Origin: Bacillota bacterium
Lineage (GTDB): Bacteria; Bacillota; Clostridia; Peptostreptococcales; Anaerovoracaceae
Direction: 5' to 3'
DNA length: 20,261 bases
NCBI GenBank assembly: GCA_016280485.1
Contig: JAEEGU010000048.1
Location: 1 to 20,261 of the forward strand
Made by a program: the position numbers and the translations under genes. Under the pieces are notes generated by a model, which was given only the letters and a program-made list of their open reading frames with translations, was not told the origin of the DNA and ran no database searches. Each line of letters starts with the position of its first letter. Position 1 is the first letter of the stretch. Positions 1 through 7,100 of the stretch are shown one piece after another.

Positions 1-207
1 ATCCTGGCAGGATATATTGCAACCAAAATCATGAAAGAGGACTCGGGAATCGTAAAGAACCTGATTCTCGGTGTAATCGGTGGCTTTGTGGGCGGCCTGC
101 TCTTCAGCATCTTCGGCCTTAGCGCAAGCAGCCTGATCGGCAGTCTGCTTATTTCGGTAATCGGTGCCTGCATTTGCATCTGGGGCGGCAGAAAACTGCT
201 CAAGTAA
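1..207 (+). CDS. GlsB/YeaQ/YmgE-type small membrane protein (5'-truncated by window edge)
   Basis: The open frame enters from the window edge and ends at TAA 205-207, so only the last 68 residues are seen. The visible part begins ILAGYIATKIM, followed by a short charged stretch (KEDSGIVKN) and then two Gly-rich hydrophobic segments (about residues 21-42 and 45-62 of the visible part), closing with a basic RKLLK tail. This gly-rich three-helix plan with a GYIA/GWIA segment is that of the transglycosylase-associated protein family (YeaQ/YmgE, GlsB), small membrane proteins linked to general stress in Gram-positive bacteria; their molecular role is unsettled. The family is usually 80-90 residues, so only about 15-20 N-terminal residues are missing. 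A new promoter begins 8 nt after the stop, so it is probably not co-transcribed with the next gene by design. Assignment is by pattern recognition. Confidence 0.75.
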   Translation: MLAGYIATKIMKEDSGIVKNLILGVIGGFVGGLLFSIFGLSASSLIGSLLISVIGACICIWGGRKLLK

Positions 208-214
208 ATCACCA

Positions 215-243
215 TAGACTTTCCTACATATATATGTTATACT
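215..243 (+). promoter_or_regulatory. Predicted sigma-A promoter for the aspartate kinase block
   Basis: The -35 box is TAGACT (215-220), 4 of 6 matches to TTGACA. A 17-nt spacer separates it from the -10 box TATACT (238-243), which carries an extended TG at 235-236 (TGTTATACT). Transcription would start near 250, leaving a leader of about 160 nt before the GTG start at 410. Spacing and extended -10 are good; no experimental support. Confidence 0.6.
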
Positions 244-250
244 GTCTACG

Positions 251-359
251 ATGAATACTATGCAAGACCGAAAAAACTGAATCAAACTTTTTCGGCGATA
301 GTCTACATGGCTATCGCTGTTTGTATTGCACTGAATTTCAAGGCGCAAAGTCATGCGCC
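251..359 (+). promoter_or_regulatory. Structured 5' leader of aspartate kinase: possible attenuator
   Basis: Three stems can be drawn. Stem A pairs 268-275 (CCGAAAAA) with 288-295 (TTTTTCGG). Stem B pairs 293-301 (CGGCGATAG) with 311-319 (CTATCGCTG), 9 bp with one G-U, and is followed by a weak T tract (320-327). A and B share bases 293-295, so they are mutually exclusive. Stem C pairs 342-347 with 354-359 (GGCGCA/TGCGCC). A nine-codon open frame, MNTMQDRKN, runs 251-280 and ends inside the loop of stem A, but it has no ribosome binding site and would be leaderless. The lysine riboswitch consensus was not seen. The pairing is read directly from the sequence; regulation is inference. Confidence 0.3.
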
Positions 360-409
360 GGGAAAACATCAAAAATACCAAACGAAACCAAAAACACAGG
401 AGTCACACA

Positions 410-1747
410 GTGGGACTGATACTTTCAAAATTCGGCGGCAAGTGCGTCAGTGACGCGCAGGAGATCGCAAAAATTAAAGATATAGTAAAGGGCGATGCCG
501 CAGGCGAGGCGGGCGACCGCAGATACATCGTTGTTGCGGCCCCGTACATCACAACGGATGGCACCGCGCAAAAGGTGACCGACCTCCTCTATCTGTGCTA
601 TTCGCACATCAGGCACCACATCCCGTACCAGCCCGTTTTCAGGGTGGTATGCGAAAAGTTCCTGATGCTGGCGGCGGGCCTTAAAATCGACATCGACCTG
701 CAGAGCGAGTTCAACGAGATCCAAAAGCGCATGGAGCACGGCGGCAGCGAGGGCTACATCGCAAGCCGCGGCGAATACCTGATGGCAAAGCTCATGGCAG
801 CATACCTTGACATGGACTTCGTCGACGCCGACGGCATCATTCTGTTCGACAAGTACGGAAGGCTCCTCGAGGAAGAGACGGACAGCGCCATCGCGGCAGA
901 GCTTAAAAAGCACGAGACTGCGGTCATTCCGGGCTTTTACGGTACGCTTCCGGACGGCTCAATCAAGACCTTCGTAAGAAGCGGAAGTGACATCACCGGC
1001 GCGCTTGTGGCAAAGGCATTGCGTGCCGAGCTCTACGAGAATTGGGGCGACAGAGCGGCCTTTCTGACGGCCGACCCGCAGATAGTCGAGGACCCGAGCC
1101 GCATAGAGCATATGACTTATGCGGAGCTTCGCGAGCTTTCGTATATCGGCAATCAGTCTATGCCGGAGGGCTCCATCTTTCCGGTGCGTCGCGCCGGCAT
1201 CCCTTTAAGAGTCCGCAGTACGGCGGATATGGAGAACCGCGGCACGCTCATCACGACAAAGCCTTCAGATGCGCAAAACGCTGACGACAGGGTGCTCACA
1301 GGCATCGCAGGGAATGCGAACTTCACCGCATTTTCAGTGTATCGCGGACTTTTGGGCAGTGAAAAGGGCATACTTAGAAAGGTGCTCTCAATCTTCGAGG
1401 ACTGGGACATCAACGTGGAGCATGTAATGATAGGCGTGGACAGCCTCTCGGTCATCGTCGGAACAGAGGGGATGGAGGGGCGCGAGTCGGAGATCGTCGA
1501 CGAGCTTTGGAGAAAGATACATCCGGAGGACGTGGTGGTCGAAAATGTTGCGCTTATGAATGTGGTCGGCAGTGCGTTCTACCACAGGCCGGGCTGCGCC
1601 TCGAAAGCGATGGCGGCCCTTGCAAGCGAGGGTATCAGCCTGCGCATGATGGACCAGGGTGCTTCGGAAATAAATATTACCCTCGGCGTTGCGCCGGAGG
1701 AATTTGAACCCGCAATCAGAGCCATTTACAGGGCGTTTGTGGGATAG
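410..1747 (+). CDS. Aspartate kinase
   Basis: Phosphorylates L-aspartate with ATP, the first step toward lysine, threonine, methionine and diaminopimelate; cytosolic. The GTG at 410 is chosen over the in-frame ATG at 353 because AGGAG (398-402) lies 7 nt before it and because the family starts directly at the kinase motif; this gives 445 aa, a normal length. The N-terminal kinase motif reads SKFGGKCVSD, against the usual KFGG[ST]SV. The central region has KVTDLLYLCYSHI, SRGEYLMAKL and the substrate-site segment GFYGTLPDGSIKTFVRSGSDITGA-type motif (usually RGGSD), then FLTADPQIV and the TYAELRELSY segment. Two C-terminal ACT domains (from about residue 305) begin near GIAGNANFTAF and VVGSAFYHRPG and are the usual allosteric sites. 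It is first in the + strand block, 36 nt before the CBS membrane protein. lysC, thrA and dapG paralogues cannot be told apart here, so no symbol is given. Confidence 0.92.
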   Translation: MGLILSKFGGKCVSDAQEIAKIKDIVKGDAAGEAGDRRYIVVAAPYITTDGTAQKVTDLLYLCYSHIRHHIPYQPVFRVVCEKFLMLAAGLKIDIDLQSEFNEIQKRMEHGGSEGYIASRGEYLMAKLMAAYLDMDFVDADGIILFDKYGRLLEEETDSAIAAELKKHETAVIPGFYGTLPDGSIKTFVRSGSDITGALVAKALRAELYENWGDRAAFLTADPQIVEDPSRIEHMTYAELRELSYIGNQSMPEGSIFPVRRAGIPLRVRSTADMENRGTLITTKPSDAQNADDRVLTGIAGNANFTAFSVYRGLLGSEKGILRKVLSIFEDWDINVEHVMIGVDSLSVIVGTEGMEGRESEIVDELWRKIHPEDVVVENVALMNVVGSAFYHRPGCASKAMAALASEGISLRMMDQGASEINITLGVAPEEFEPAIRAIYRAFVG

Positions 1748-1783
1748 GCAAAAGAGCAAAGCATGGCCAAGGAGGCCTGAAAC

Positions 1784-3064
1784 ATGGAACACAGTATATT
1801 TTCATACGTTTTCGCAATCGTTGTGCTGCTGGGATTTTCGGCGTACTTCTCCGCGACGGAGACAGCCTTCACATCCCTAAACCGCGTGCGCGTTAAAAAT
1901 GCGGCAAACGACGGAGATAAGCGGGCACGCCTGGTGCTCGACCTTTCCGAGGAGTTTGACAAGGTGCTCTCCACCATCCTCATCGGAAACAACATCGTAA
2001 ATATCACCATGACGGCGGTGGCGACGGTGCTGTTCGTGGACCTTTACGGCGCTTACGGTGCGACAGTTGCGACCATCGTGACGACGGTCATAGTCCTGAT
2101 CTTCGGTGAAATTACGCCGAAATCGATTGCAAAGGAGAGACCGGAGCGCTTCGCGGAGTTTGCTTCGCCGCTTCTGCGCGTTGGCATGATTCTCTTCACG
2201 CCGCTTACGTTCATTTTCGGCAAGTGGAAGCTCATCGTTGCAAAGGTCTTCAATCTCGAGGAAGACCACGGCATCACCGAGGAAGAGTTGCTCACCATGG
2301 TCGAGGAAGCTCAGACCGAGGGAGGCATCGACGAGGGCCAGTCGGAGCTCATCCAGAACGCTATCGAGTTTAATGAGCTCGATGCGCTCGACGTGCTGAC
2401 GCCGAGAACGGATCTTGTGGCAATCGATCGTGAAACGGGAAAGGAAGAAATCGCAAAAGTATTCAAATATACGGGCTTTTCACGCCTGCCGGTGTTTGAG
2501 GATGACCTTGACAATATCTTAGGAGTGCTCAACCAAAAGGATTTCCACAATTACATCATCGGTGCGGACAAGGACCTCTCCGAGGTCATCAAGCCGGTCG
2601 TTTTCGTGGCGCCTTCGATGAAAATCGCGGTGCTGCTTAAAAAGATGCAGGCGGCAAAAACCCACATCGCTGTCATCGTGGATGAATACGGTGGCACCAT
2701 GGGCATAGTCACCATGGAGGATATTATCGAGGAGCTGGTCGGCGAAATCTACGACGAGCACGACGGCATGGAAACTCAGGAAATCCTCGAAATGCAGGAC
2801 GGCAGCTACTGCATTCGCTGCTCGGCAAACGTGGAAAAGATGTTTGATTACTTCGGCGTATCCGCCGAGATGGACGTTACCACGGTTAACGGCTGGGTGG
2901 TAGTGGAGCTTGACAGCCTGCCAAAGGTGGGCGACACCTTCGACTACAAAATCGACAACAAGGTATTTCACGTACGCGTCACCCGCGCGGATGACCGCAA
3001 GGCGTTGGAAATAAATATGATACTTGAAGAACTGGCTCCGGAGGATATGCCGGAGGACGAATAA
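1784..3064 (+). CDS. HlyC/CorC (CNNM-like) family membrane protein with CBS domains
   Basis: Membrane protein of the DUF21-CBS-CorC class, thought to act in magnesium or other divalent cation export or homeostasis; older labels call it hemolysin C, which is not a demonstrated activity. The ATG at 1784 follows AAGGAGG (1769-1775). Residues 1-155 are the DUF21 domain, with hydrophobic segments near 5-22, 62-88, 93-109 and 130-147 and the conserved motifs SATETAF (23-29) and GEITPKS (108-114). An acidic linker (about 157-190) leads to two CBS domains (roughly 203-262 and 268-326; the second has HIAVIVDEYGGTMGIVT), then a CorC_HlyC domain (about 340-420) with WVVVELDSLPKVGD-type sequence and an acidic tail. 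The length of 426 aa is normal for the family. It sits 36 nt after aspartate kinase and 27 nt before secA, so co-transcription is likely, though no functional link is evident. Confidence 0.9.
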   Translation: MEHSIFSYVFAIVVLLGFSAYFSATETAFTSLNRVRVKNAANDGDKRARLVLDLSEEFDKVLSTILIGNNIVNITMTAVATVLFVDLYGAYGATVATIVTTVIVLIFGEITPKSIAKERPERFAEFASPLLRVGMILFTPLTFIFGKWKLIVAKVFNLEEDHGITEEELLTMVEEAQTEGGIDEGQSELIQNAIEFNELDALDVLTPRTDLVAIDRETGKEEIAKVFKYTGFSRLPVFEDDLDNILGVLNQKDFHNYIIGADKDLSEVIKPVVFVAPSMKIAVLLKKMQAAKTHIAVIVDEYGGTMGIVTMEDIIEELVGEIYDEHDGMETQEILEMQDGSYCIRCSANVEKMFDYFGVSAEMDVTTVNGWVVVELDSLPKVGDTFDYKIDNKVFHVRVTRADDRKALEINMILEELAPEDMPEDE

Positions 3065-3091
3065 ACAGCGAATAAAGAGGAGGAAAACAAA

Positions 3092-5899
3092 ATGGGATTA
3101 ATGGAAAAAATCTTTGGCGATCCCGGTGCAAAGCAGATCAAAAAGATTGATGCCGAGGTAGATGCGGTACTGGCACTGGAGCCCGAGATGCAGGCGCTCT
3201 CCGATGAGGAGCTGCGCGCAAAAACAGAAGAGTTCAAAAGGAGATACGAAGGCGGCGAGAGCCTCGACGACATGATGATCGAAGCCTTTGCGGTCTGCCG
3301 TGAAGCGGCATGGAGATCGCTTGGCATGAAGCACTTCAAAGTGCAGCTCATCGGCGGCGTGGTGCTTCACAGAGGAGATATCGCTGAAATGAAGACAGGT
3401 GAAGGTAAGACCCTCGTGGCAACGCTTGCGGCTTATCTTAACGCGCTCTCCGGCAAGGGCGTGCACGTTGTCACCGTCAACGACTACCTCGCAAAGCGTG
3501 ACGCGGAGTGGATGGGAAAGCTCTATAGCTTCCTCGGCCTCACAGTCGGCTGCGTGGTGCACGGCATAACAAATGAGCAAAGAAAAGCTGCTTATGCGGC
3601 AGACATAACCTACGGCACGAACAATGAGTTCGGTTTTGACTATCTGCGCGACAATATGGTCATTTACAGCAAGGACCTGATGCAGCGCGAGCTCAATTTC
3701 GCCATCGTCGACGAGGTGGACTCCATCCTTATCGATGAGGCAAGAACCCCGCTTATCATTTCCGGCCCGGGCGCAAAATCCACCGATCTCTACCAGACGG
3801 CGGACAGATTCGTCATGTCCTTAAAGCCTGCGGTAGACTTTGAAATGGACGAAAAGGAAAAGACAATCGCGCTCACCGAGGACGGTGTAAAGGCCTGCGA
3901 AAAGTTCTTCGGCGTTGAAAACTTCTCCGACCCGGAAAACATGGAAATCAATCATCACGTAATTCAGGCATTAAAGGCGCGCCATATCATGAAGCGCGAT
4001 GTCGACTATATCGTAAAGGACGGCGAGATTGTAATCGTCGACGAGTTCACCGGTCGTTTCATGTTCGGCCGTCGCTACTCAAACGGACTTCACCAGGCCA
4101 TCGAGGCAAAGGAAGGCGTGCTCGTTCGCTCAGAGTCAAAGACTCTCGCCACAATCACGCTGCAGAACTATTTCCGCATGTACAACAAGCTCGCGGGTAT
4201 GACAGGTACCGCAAAGACAGAGGAAGAGGAATTCCGCGAGATTTACAATATGGAAGTTCTGGTCATTCCGACCAACCGTCCAATCGCGCGTGTTGACGCC
4301 GACGACTCCATCTATTCCACCGAGGCCGGCAAGTTCAAGGCTCTGGCGGACAAGATTAAGGCGGTTCACGAAACGGGCCAGCCTGTTCTGGTGGGCACCA
4401 TTTCCGTTGAAAAGTCCGAATACGTGTCGGAGCTTCTTAAAAAGCGCGGTGTAAAGCACAATGTCTTGAATGCAAAGCAGCACGAGCGCGAAGCTGAAAT
4501 CGTTGCGGAAGCAGGCCGCGAGGGCGCCGTTACCATTGCAACCAACATGGCAGGCCGTGGTACTGACATCATCCTGGGTGGTAACCCGGATTTCGAAGCA
4601 AAGCGCGAGATGAAGCATCAGGGCTTCACCGACGAGCAGATAAGCTTTGCCACAGGCTTTGCAGCGACCGACGATGCGGAGCTTCTTACAGCGCGCGAAA
4701 AGTATCAGGAGCTGCTTGCGCAGTTTAAAGCTGAGCGTGCGCCGGAGCAGGAGAAAGTTCGCGCACTCGGCGGACTTTGCATCCTCGGTACGGAGCGCCA
4801 CGAATCAAGACGTATCGACAATCAGCTGCGCGGACGTGCCGGCCGTCAGGGAGACCCGGGCTATACACAGTTCTATCTCTCGCTTGAGGACGATTTGCTG
4901 CGTCTCTTCGGCGGTGAGCGCGTGCAGAACGTTGCGACAAAGCTCGGTATGGGCGAAAGCGATGCGCTTGAGACGGGCATACTTTCACGTACCGTTGAAA
5001 ATGCACAAAAGAAGGTGGAGGGGCGTAACTTCTCCATTCGTAAATATGTACTCCAGTACGACAATGTAATGAACAAGCAGCGCGAAATCATATACGACGA
5101 GCGCAGAATGGTTCTCTTTGGCGAGGACCTGCACGATTACATCCACAATATGATGTCGGAGCTTGTCGAGAATATAGTTGCCTCCGGTACTGCAGGCTAC
5201 AAATATGCGGAGGAGTGGGACTTTGACCACATGAATAATGCCGCGATGCGCCTCTGCGCAAACTATGTGCCGAGGGTTTACAGTGAAGATGCTATGCAGG
5301 AGCTCACACCTGAGCAGCTCACAGAGGACATGCTCGAAGACTTCGGAAAGCTCTATGAGGCAAAGGAAGCAGAAATCGGAGCGGAAAGAATGCGTGAAAT
5401 CGAGCGCATGATCCTCCTCCGTGTTGTAGATAACAAGTGGATGGATCACATCGATGCGATGGATCAGTTAAAGGCCGGTATCGGTCTCCGTGCAATGGGC
5501 CAGATTGACCCGGCACAGGCTTACGCAAAGGAAGGCTTTGATATGTTCGAGGAAATGGTCGGAGATATCAAGGAGGATACCGTTAAGTTCTGCTACAACG
5601 TGACCGTAACAACAGGCACCGAGCGTAAGGAAATCATCGGCTCGGGCGAAGGTCGCAAGGATGACTTTGTAGACAGAGGCGGCCAGACAGGAAGCGGGCT
5701 GCCGGTTCAGGGCCCGGTGGGCATGGCTGCGCCGATGGGCGGCATGCAGGGTGGTATGCCACAGGCACAGCAGATTCCGCCGCGCCGGCAAAAGCCGGTC
5801 ACCTTCAGGCGCGAAGCGCCGAAGGTGGGCCGCAATGACCCATGTCCTTGCGGCAGCGGCAAGAAGTACAAGAATTGCTGCGGCAGAGACGCCAACTAG
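3092..5899 (+). CDS. secA: Preprotein translocase ATPase subunit SecA
   Basis: Motor ATPase that pushes unfolded preproteins through SecYEG at the inner face of the membrane. Start ATG 3092 follows a strong AGAGGAGG (3076-3083). Nucleotide-binding domain 1 has Walker A MKTGEGKT (residues 100-107) and the DEVD box (207-210) within IVDEVDSILIDEARTP. The preprotein cross-linking domain follows, with MTGTAKTEEEEF marking its end. NBD2 holds TNMAGRGTDIILGG and the arginine-finger region RGRAGRQGDPG. Between these lies a Glu/Ala-rich insertion of about 60 residues (EAKREMKHQ onward), common in clostridial SecA as far as I recall. The C-terminal linker is Gly/Met/Pro-rich and ends in the zinc-binding tail CPCGSGKKYKNCCG (Cys918, 920, 929, 930), the SecB or ribosome-contacting module; the last ligand is Cys where many homologues have His. 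At 935 aa it is full length. prfB lies downstream, separated by a repeat element. Confidence 0.98.
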   Translation: MGLMEKIFGDPGAKQIKKIDAEVDAVLALEPEMQALSDEELRAKTEEFKRRYEGGESLDDMMIEAFAVCREAAWRSLGMKHFKVQLIGGVVLHRGDIAEMKTGEGKTLVATLAAYLNALSGKGVHVVTVNDYLAKRDAEWMGKLYSFLGLTVGCVVHGITNEQRKAAYAADITYGTNNEFGFDYLRDNMVIYSKDLMQRELNFAIVDEVDSILIDEARTPLIISGPGAKSTDLYQTADRFVMSLKPAVDFEMDEKEKTIALTEDGVKACEKFFGVENFSDPENMEINHHVIQALKARHIMKRDVDYIVKDGEIVIVDEFTGRFMFGRRYSNGLHQAIEAKEGVLVRSESKTLATITLQNYFRMYNKLAGMTGTAKTEEEEFREIYNMEVLVIPTNRPIARVDADDSIYSTEAGKFKALADKIKAVHETGQPVLVGTISVEKSEYVSELLKKRGVKHNVLNAKQHEREAEIVAEAGREGAVTIATNMAGRGTDIILGGNPDFEAKREMKHQGFTDEQISFATGFAATDDAELLTAREKYQELLAQFKAERAPEQEKVRALGGLCILGTERHESRRIDNQLRGRAGRQGDPGYTQFYLSLEDDLLRLFGGERVQNVATKLGMGESDALETGILSRTVENAQKKVEGRNFSIRKYVLQYDNVMNKQREIIYDERRMVLFGEDLHDYIHNMMSELVENIVASGTAGYKYAEEWDFDHMNNAAMRLCANYVPRVYSEDAMQELTPEQLTEDMLEDFGKLYEAKEAEIGAERMREIERMILLRVVDNKWMDHIDAMDQLKAGIGLRAMGQIDPAQAYAKEGFDMFEEMVGDIKEDTVKFCYNVTVTTGTERKEIIGSGEGRKDDFVDRGGQTGSGLPVQGPVGMAAPMGGMQGGMPQAQQIPPRRQKPVTFRREAPKVGRNDPCPCGSGKKYKNCCGRDAN

Positions 5900-5908
5900 G
5901 ACAGCGCC

Positions 5909-5968
5909 GCTATTTTGAAAAAGCCTTCCCCTTGAGGGGAAGGTGGCACGACAGTGCCGGATGAGGTG
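5909..5968 (+). repeat. Dispersed two-hairpin repeat, copy 1 (secA/prfB)
   Basis: The first 39 bp (5909-5947) and the last 13 bp (5956-5968) are identical to copy 2 at 9510-9570. Order of parts: an imperfect AT-rich palindrome GCTATTTTGAAAAAGCC (5909-5925); hairpin 1, CCTTCCCC (5924-5931) with GGGGAAGG (5936-5943) around a TTGA loop; hairpin 2, GGCAC (5945-5949) with GTGCC (5954-5958) around GACA; then GGATGAGGTG (5959-5968), whose GAGGTG is the ribosome binding site of prfB. It contains an in-frame TGA (5962-5964) that fixes the earliest possible prfB start. On the minus strand hairpin 1 is followed by CTTTTTC, as in an intrinsic terminator. Confidence 0.85.
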
Positions 5969-5973
5969 GAAAT

Positions 5974-7086
5974 TTGTTAACTGAAGAAATTAAGAGTGGA
6001 CTTGCGGGGCTCAGGAAGCAGCTTGAAGAGGCCGGGGATGCGCTGAGAGCGACCGACCTTAAGGCAAAGCTTGAGGACCTCGAGACGGAGTGCACGATCC
6101 CGGGCTTCTGGGACGATCCCGAGCGGGCACAGAAGACACTCAAAGAGAAAAAATCAATCGAAAACAAACTCGGAGAGCTTGATGACATAAGCAGCCGGCT
6201 CGATGACATAGAGGTGATGTGCGAGCTTGCGGAGGAAAGCGGCGATGAGAGCATGGAGGACGAAATAGCGGAAATGAACCGCGAGGCGACCGAAAAGCTC
6301 GAAGCCCTGACCCTGCGCACACTGCTCACCGGTGAGTACGACAAAAACAACGCCATCCTTTCGATTCATGCGGGCACGGGCGGTGTCGACGCCAACGACT
6401 GGGCAGAAATGCTGATGCGCATGTACATGCGCTGGTGCGAGTCGCGAGGCTTTGCGGTCAGCATCCTCGACCTTCAGCGCGAAGAAGAGGCGGGCATCAG
6501 GAACTGCACCATGCTGGTGGAGGGCGAGAACGCTTACGGGTACCTGCGCTGCGAGCGCGGCGTGCACAGACTGGTGCGCATTTCGCCGTTCAACGCGCAG
6601 AACAAGCGCCAGACCAGCTTCGCAAAGGTGGAGGTGGCGCCTGAAATCGACGAAAGCGTGAATGTGGAAATAGACCCGAACGATCTGAGGATAGACACTT
6701 ATCGCAGCAGCGGCGCGGGCGGTCAGCACATCAACAAGACCGACTCGGCGATTCGAATCACGCACATCCCGACGGGCATCGTGGTAACGTGCCAGAACGA
6801 GCGCAGCCAGTTCCAGAACAAGGATATGGCGATGCGCGTCCTCATTGGAAAGCTGACCGAGCTTGCGGAGCGCGAGCACAAGCAGAATCTAAAGGACCTT
6901 CAGGGCGACTTTTCGGAAAACACCTGGGGCAGCCAGATTCGAAACTATGTATTGCAGCCGTACACACTTGCAAAGGACGTGCGCACAGGGGTTGAAACTC
7001 CGGCGGTTCAGAGCGTCCTCGACGGCGACCTCGATCAATTCATAAACGCCATGCTGAGGCAGAACTCAAAGGAGCAGGCAAAATAA
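5974..7086 (+). CDS. prfB: Peptide chain release factor 2
   Basis: Class I release factor that reads UGA and UAA and triggers peptidyl-tRNA hydrolysis on the ribosome. The codon-recognition tripeptide SPF is at residues 204-206 and the catalytic GGQ at 249-251 in SSGAGGQHINKTDSAIRI, nearly the positions known in E. coli RF2. N-terminal helices include the GFWDDPERAQ segment. At 370 aa it is full length. The start is TTG 5974: an in-frame TGA at 5962-5964 excludes anything farther upstream, and GAGGTG (5963-5968) is 5 nt away. Most bacterial prfB genes carry a +1 programmed frameshift at a CTTTGAC site near codon 25; here the matching region codes ATDLKAKLEDLE without an in-frame stop, so the whole protein is in one frame. 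The ribosome binding site is supplied by the dispersed repeat. tex follows after 14 nt. Confidence 0.97.
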   Translation: MLTEEIKSGLAGLRKQLEEAGDALRATDLKAKLEDLETECTIPGFWDDPERAQKTLKEKKSIENKLGELDDISSRLDDIEVMCELAEESGDESMEDEIAEMNREATEKLEALTLRTLLTGEYDKNNAILSIHAGTGGVDANDWAEMLMRMYMRWCESRGFAVSILDLQREEEAGIRNCTMLVEGENAYGYLRCERGVHRLVRISPFNAQNKRQTSFAKVEVAPEIDESVNVEIDPNDLRIDTYRSSGAGGQHINKTDSAIRITHIPTGIVVTCQNERSQFQNKDMAMRVLIGKLTELAEREHKQNLKDLQGDFSENTWGSQIRNYVLQPYTLAKDVRTGVETPAVQSVLDGDLDQFINAMLRQNSKEQAK

Positions 7087-7100
7087 AAGGAGAAACACAA

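Noticed and set aside
353..409. Upstream ATG start for aspartate kinase at 353
   Set aside because: The extension (MRRENIKNTK...) is basic and unlike the family, overlaps a leader hairpin, and has no ribosome site, whereas GTG 410 has AGGAG 7 nt upstream and begins at the kinase motif.
250..409. Lysine riboswitch (L-box) before aspartate kinase
   Set aside because: The leader is AT-rich with three simple stems and lacks the conserved L-box core and five-stem arrangement.
4136..4801. 221-aa open frame antisense to secA
   Set aside because: It falls inside the certain secA coding region and has shadow-type composition.
5924..5943. Hairpin 1 of the repeat as a + strand terminator after secA
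   Set aside because: No T run follows on the + strand, and prfB depends on the repeat's ribosome site just downstream, so readthrough is expected.
6154..6879. 241-aa open frame antisense to prfB
   Set aside because: It is covered by a clear RF2 gene and shows no domain or ribosome site.
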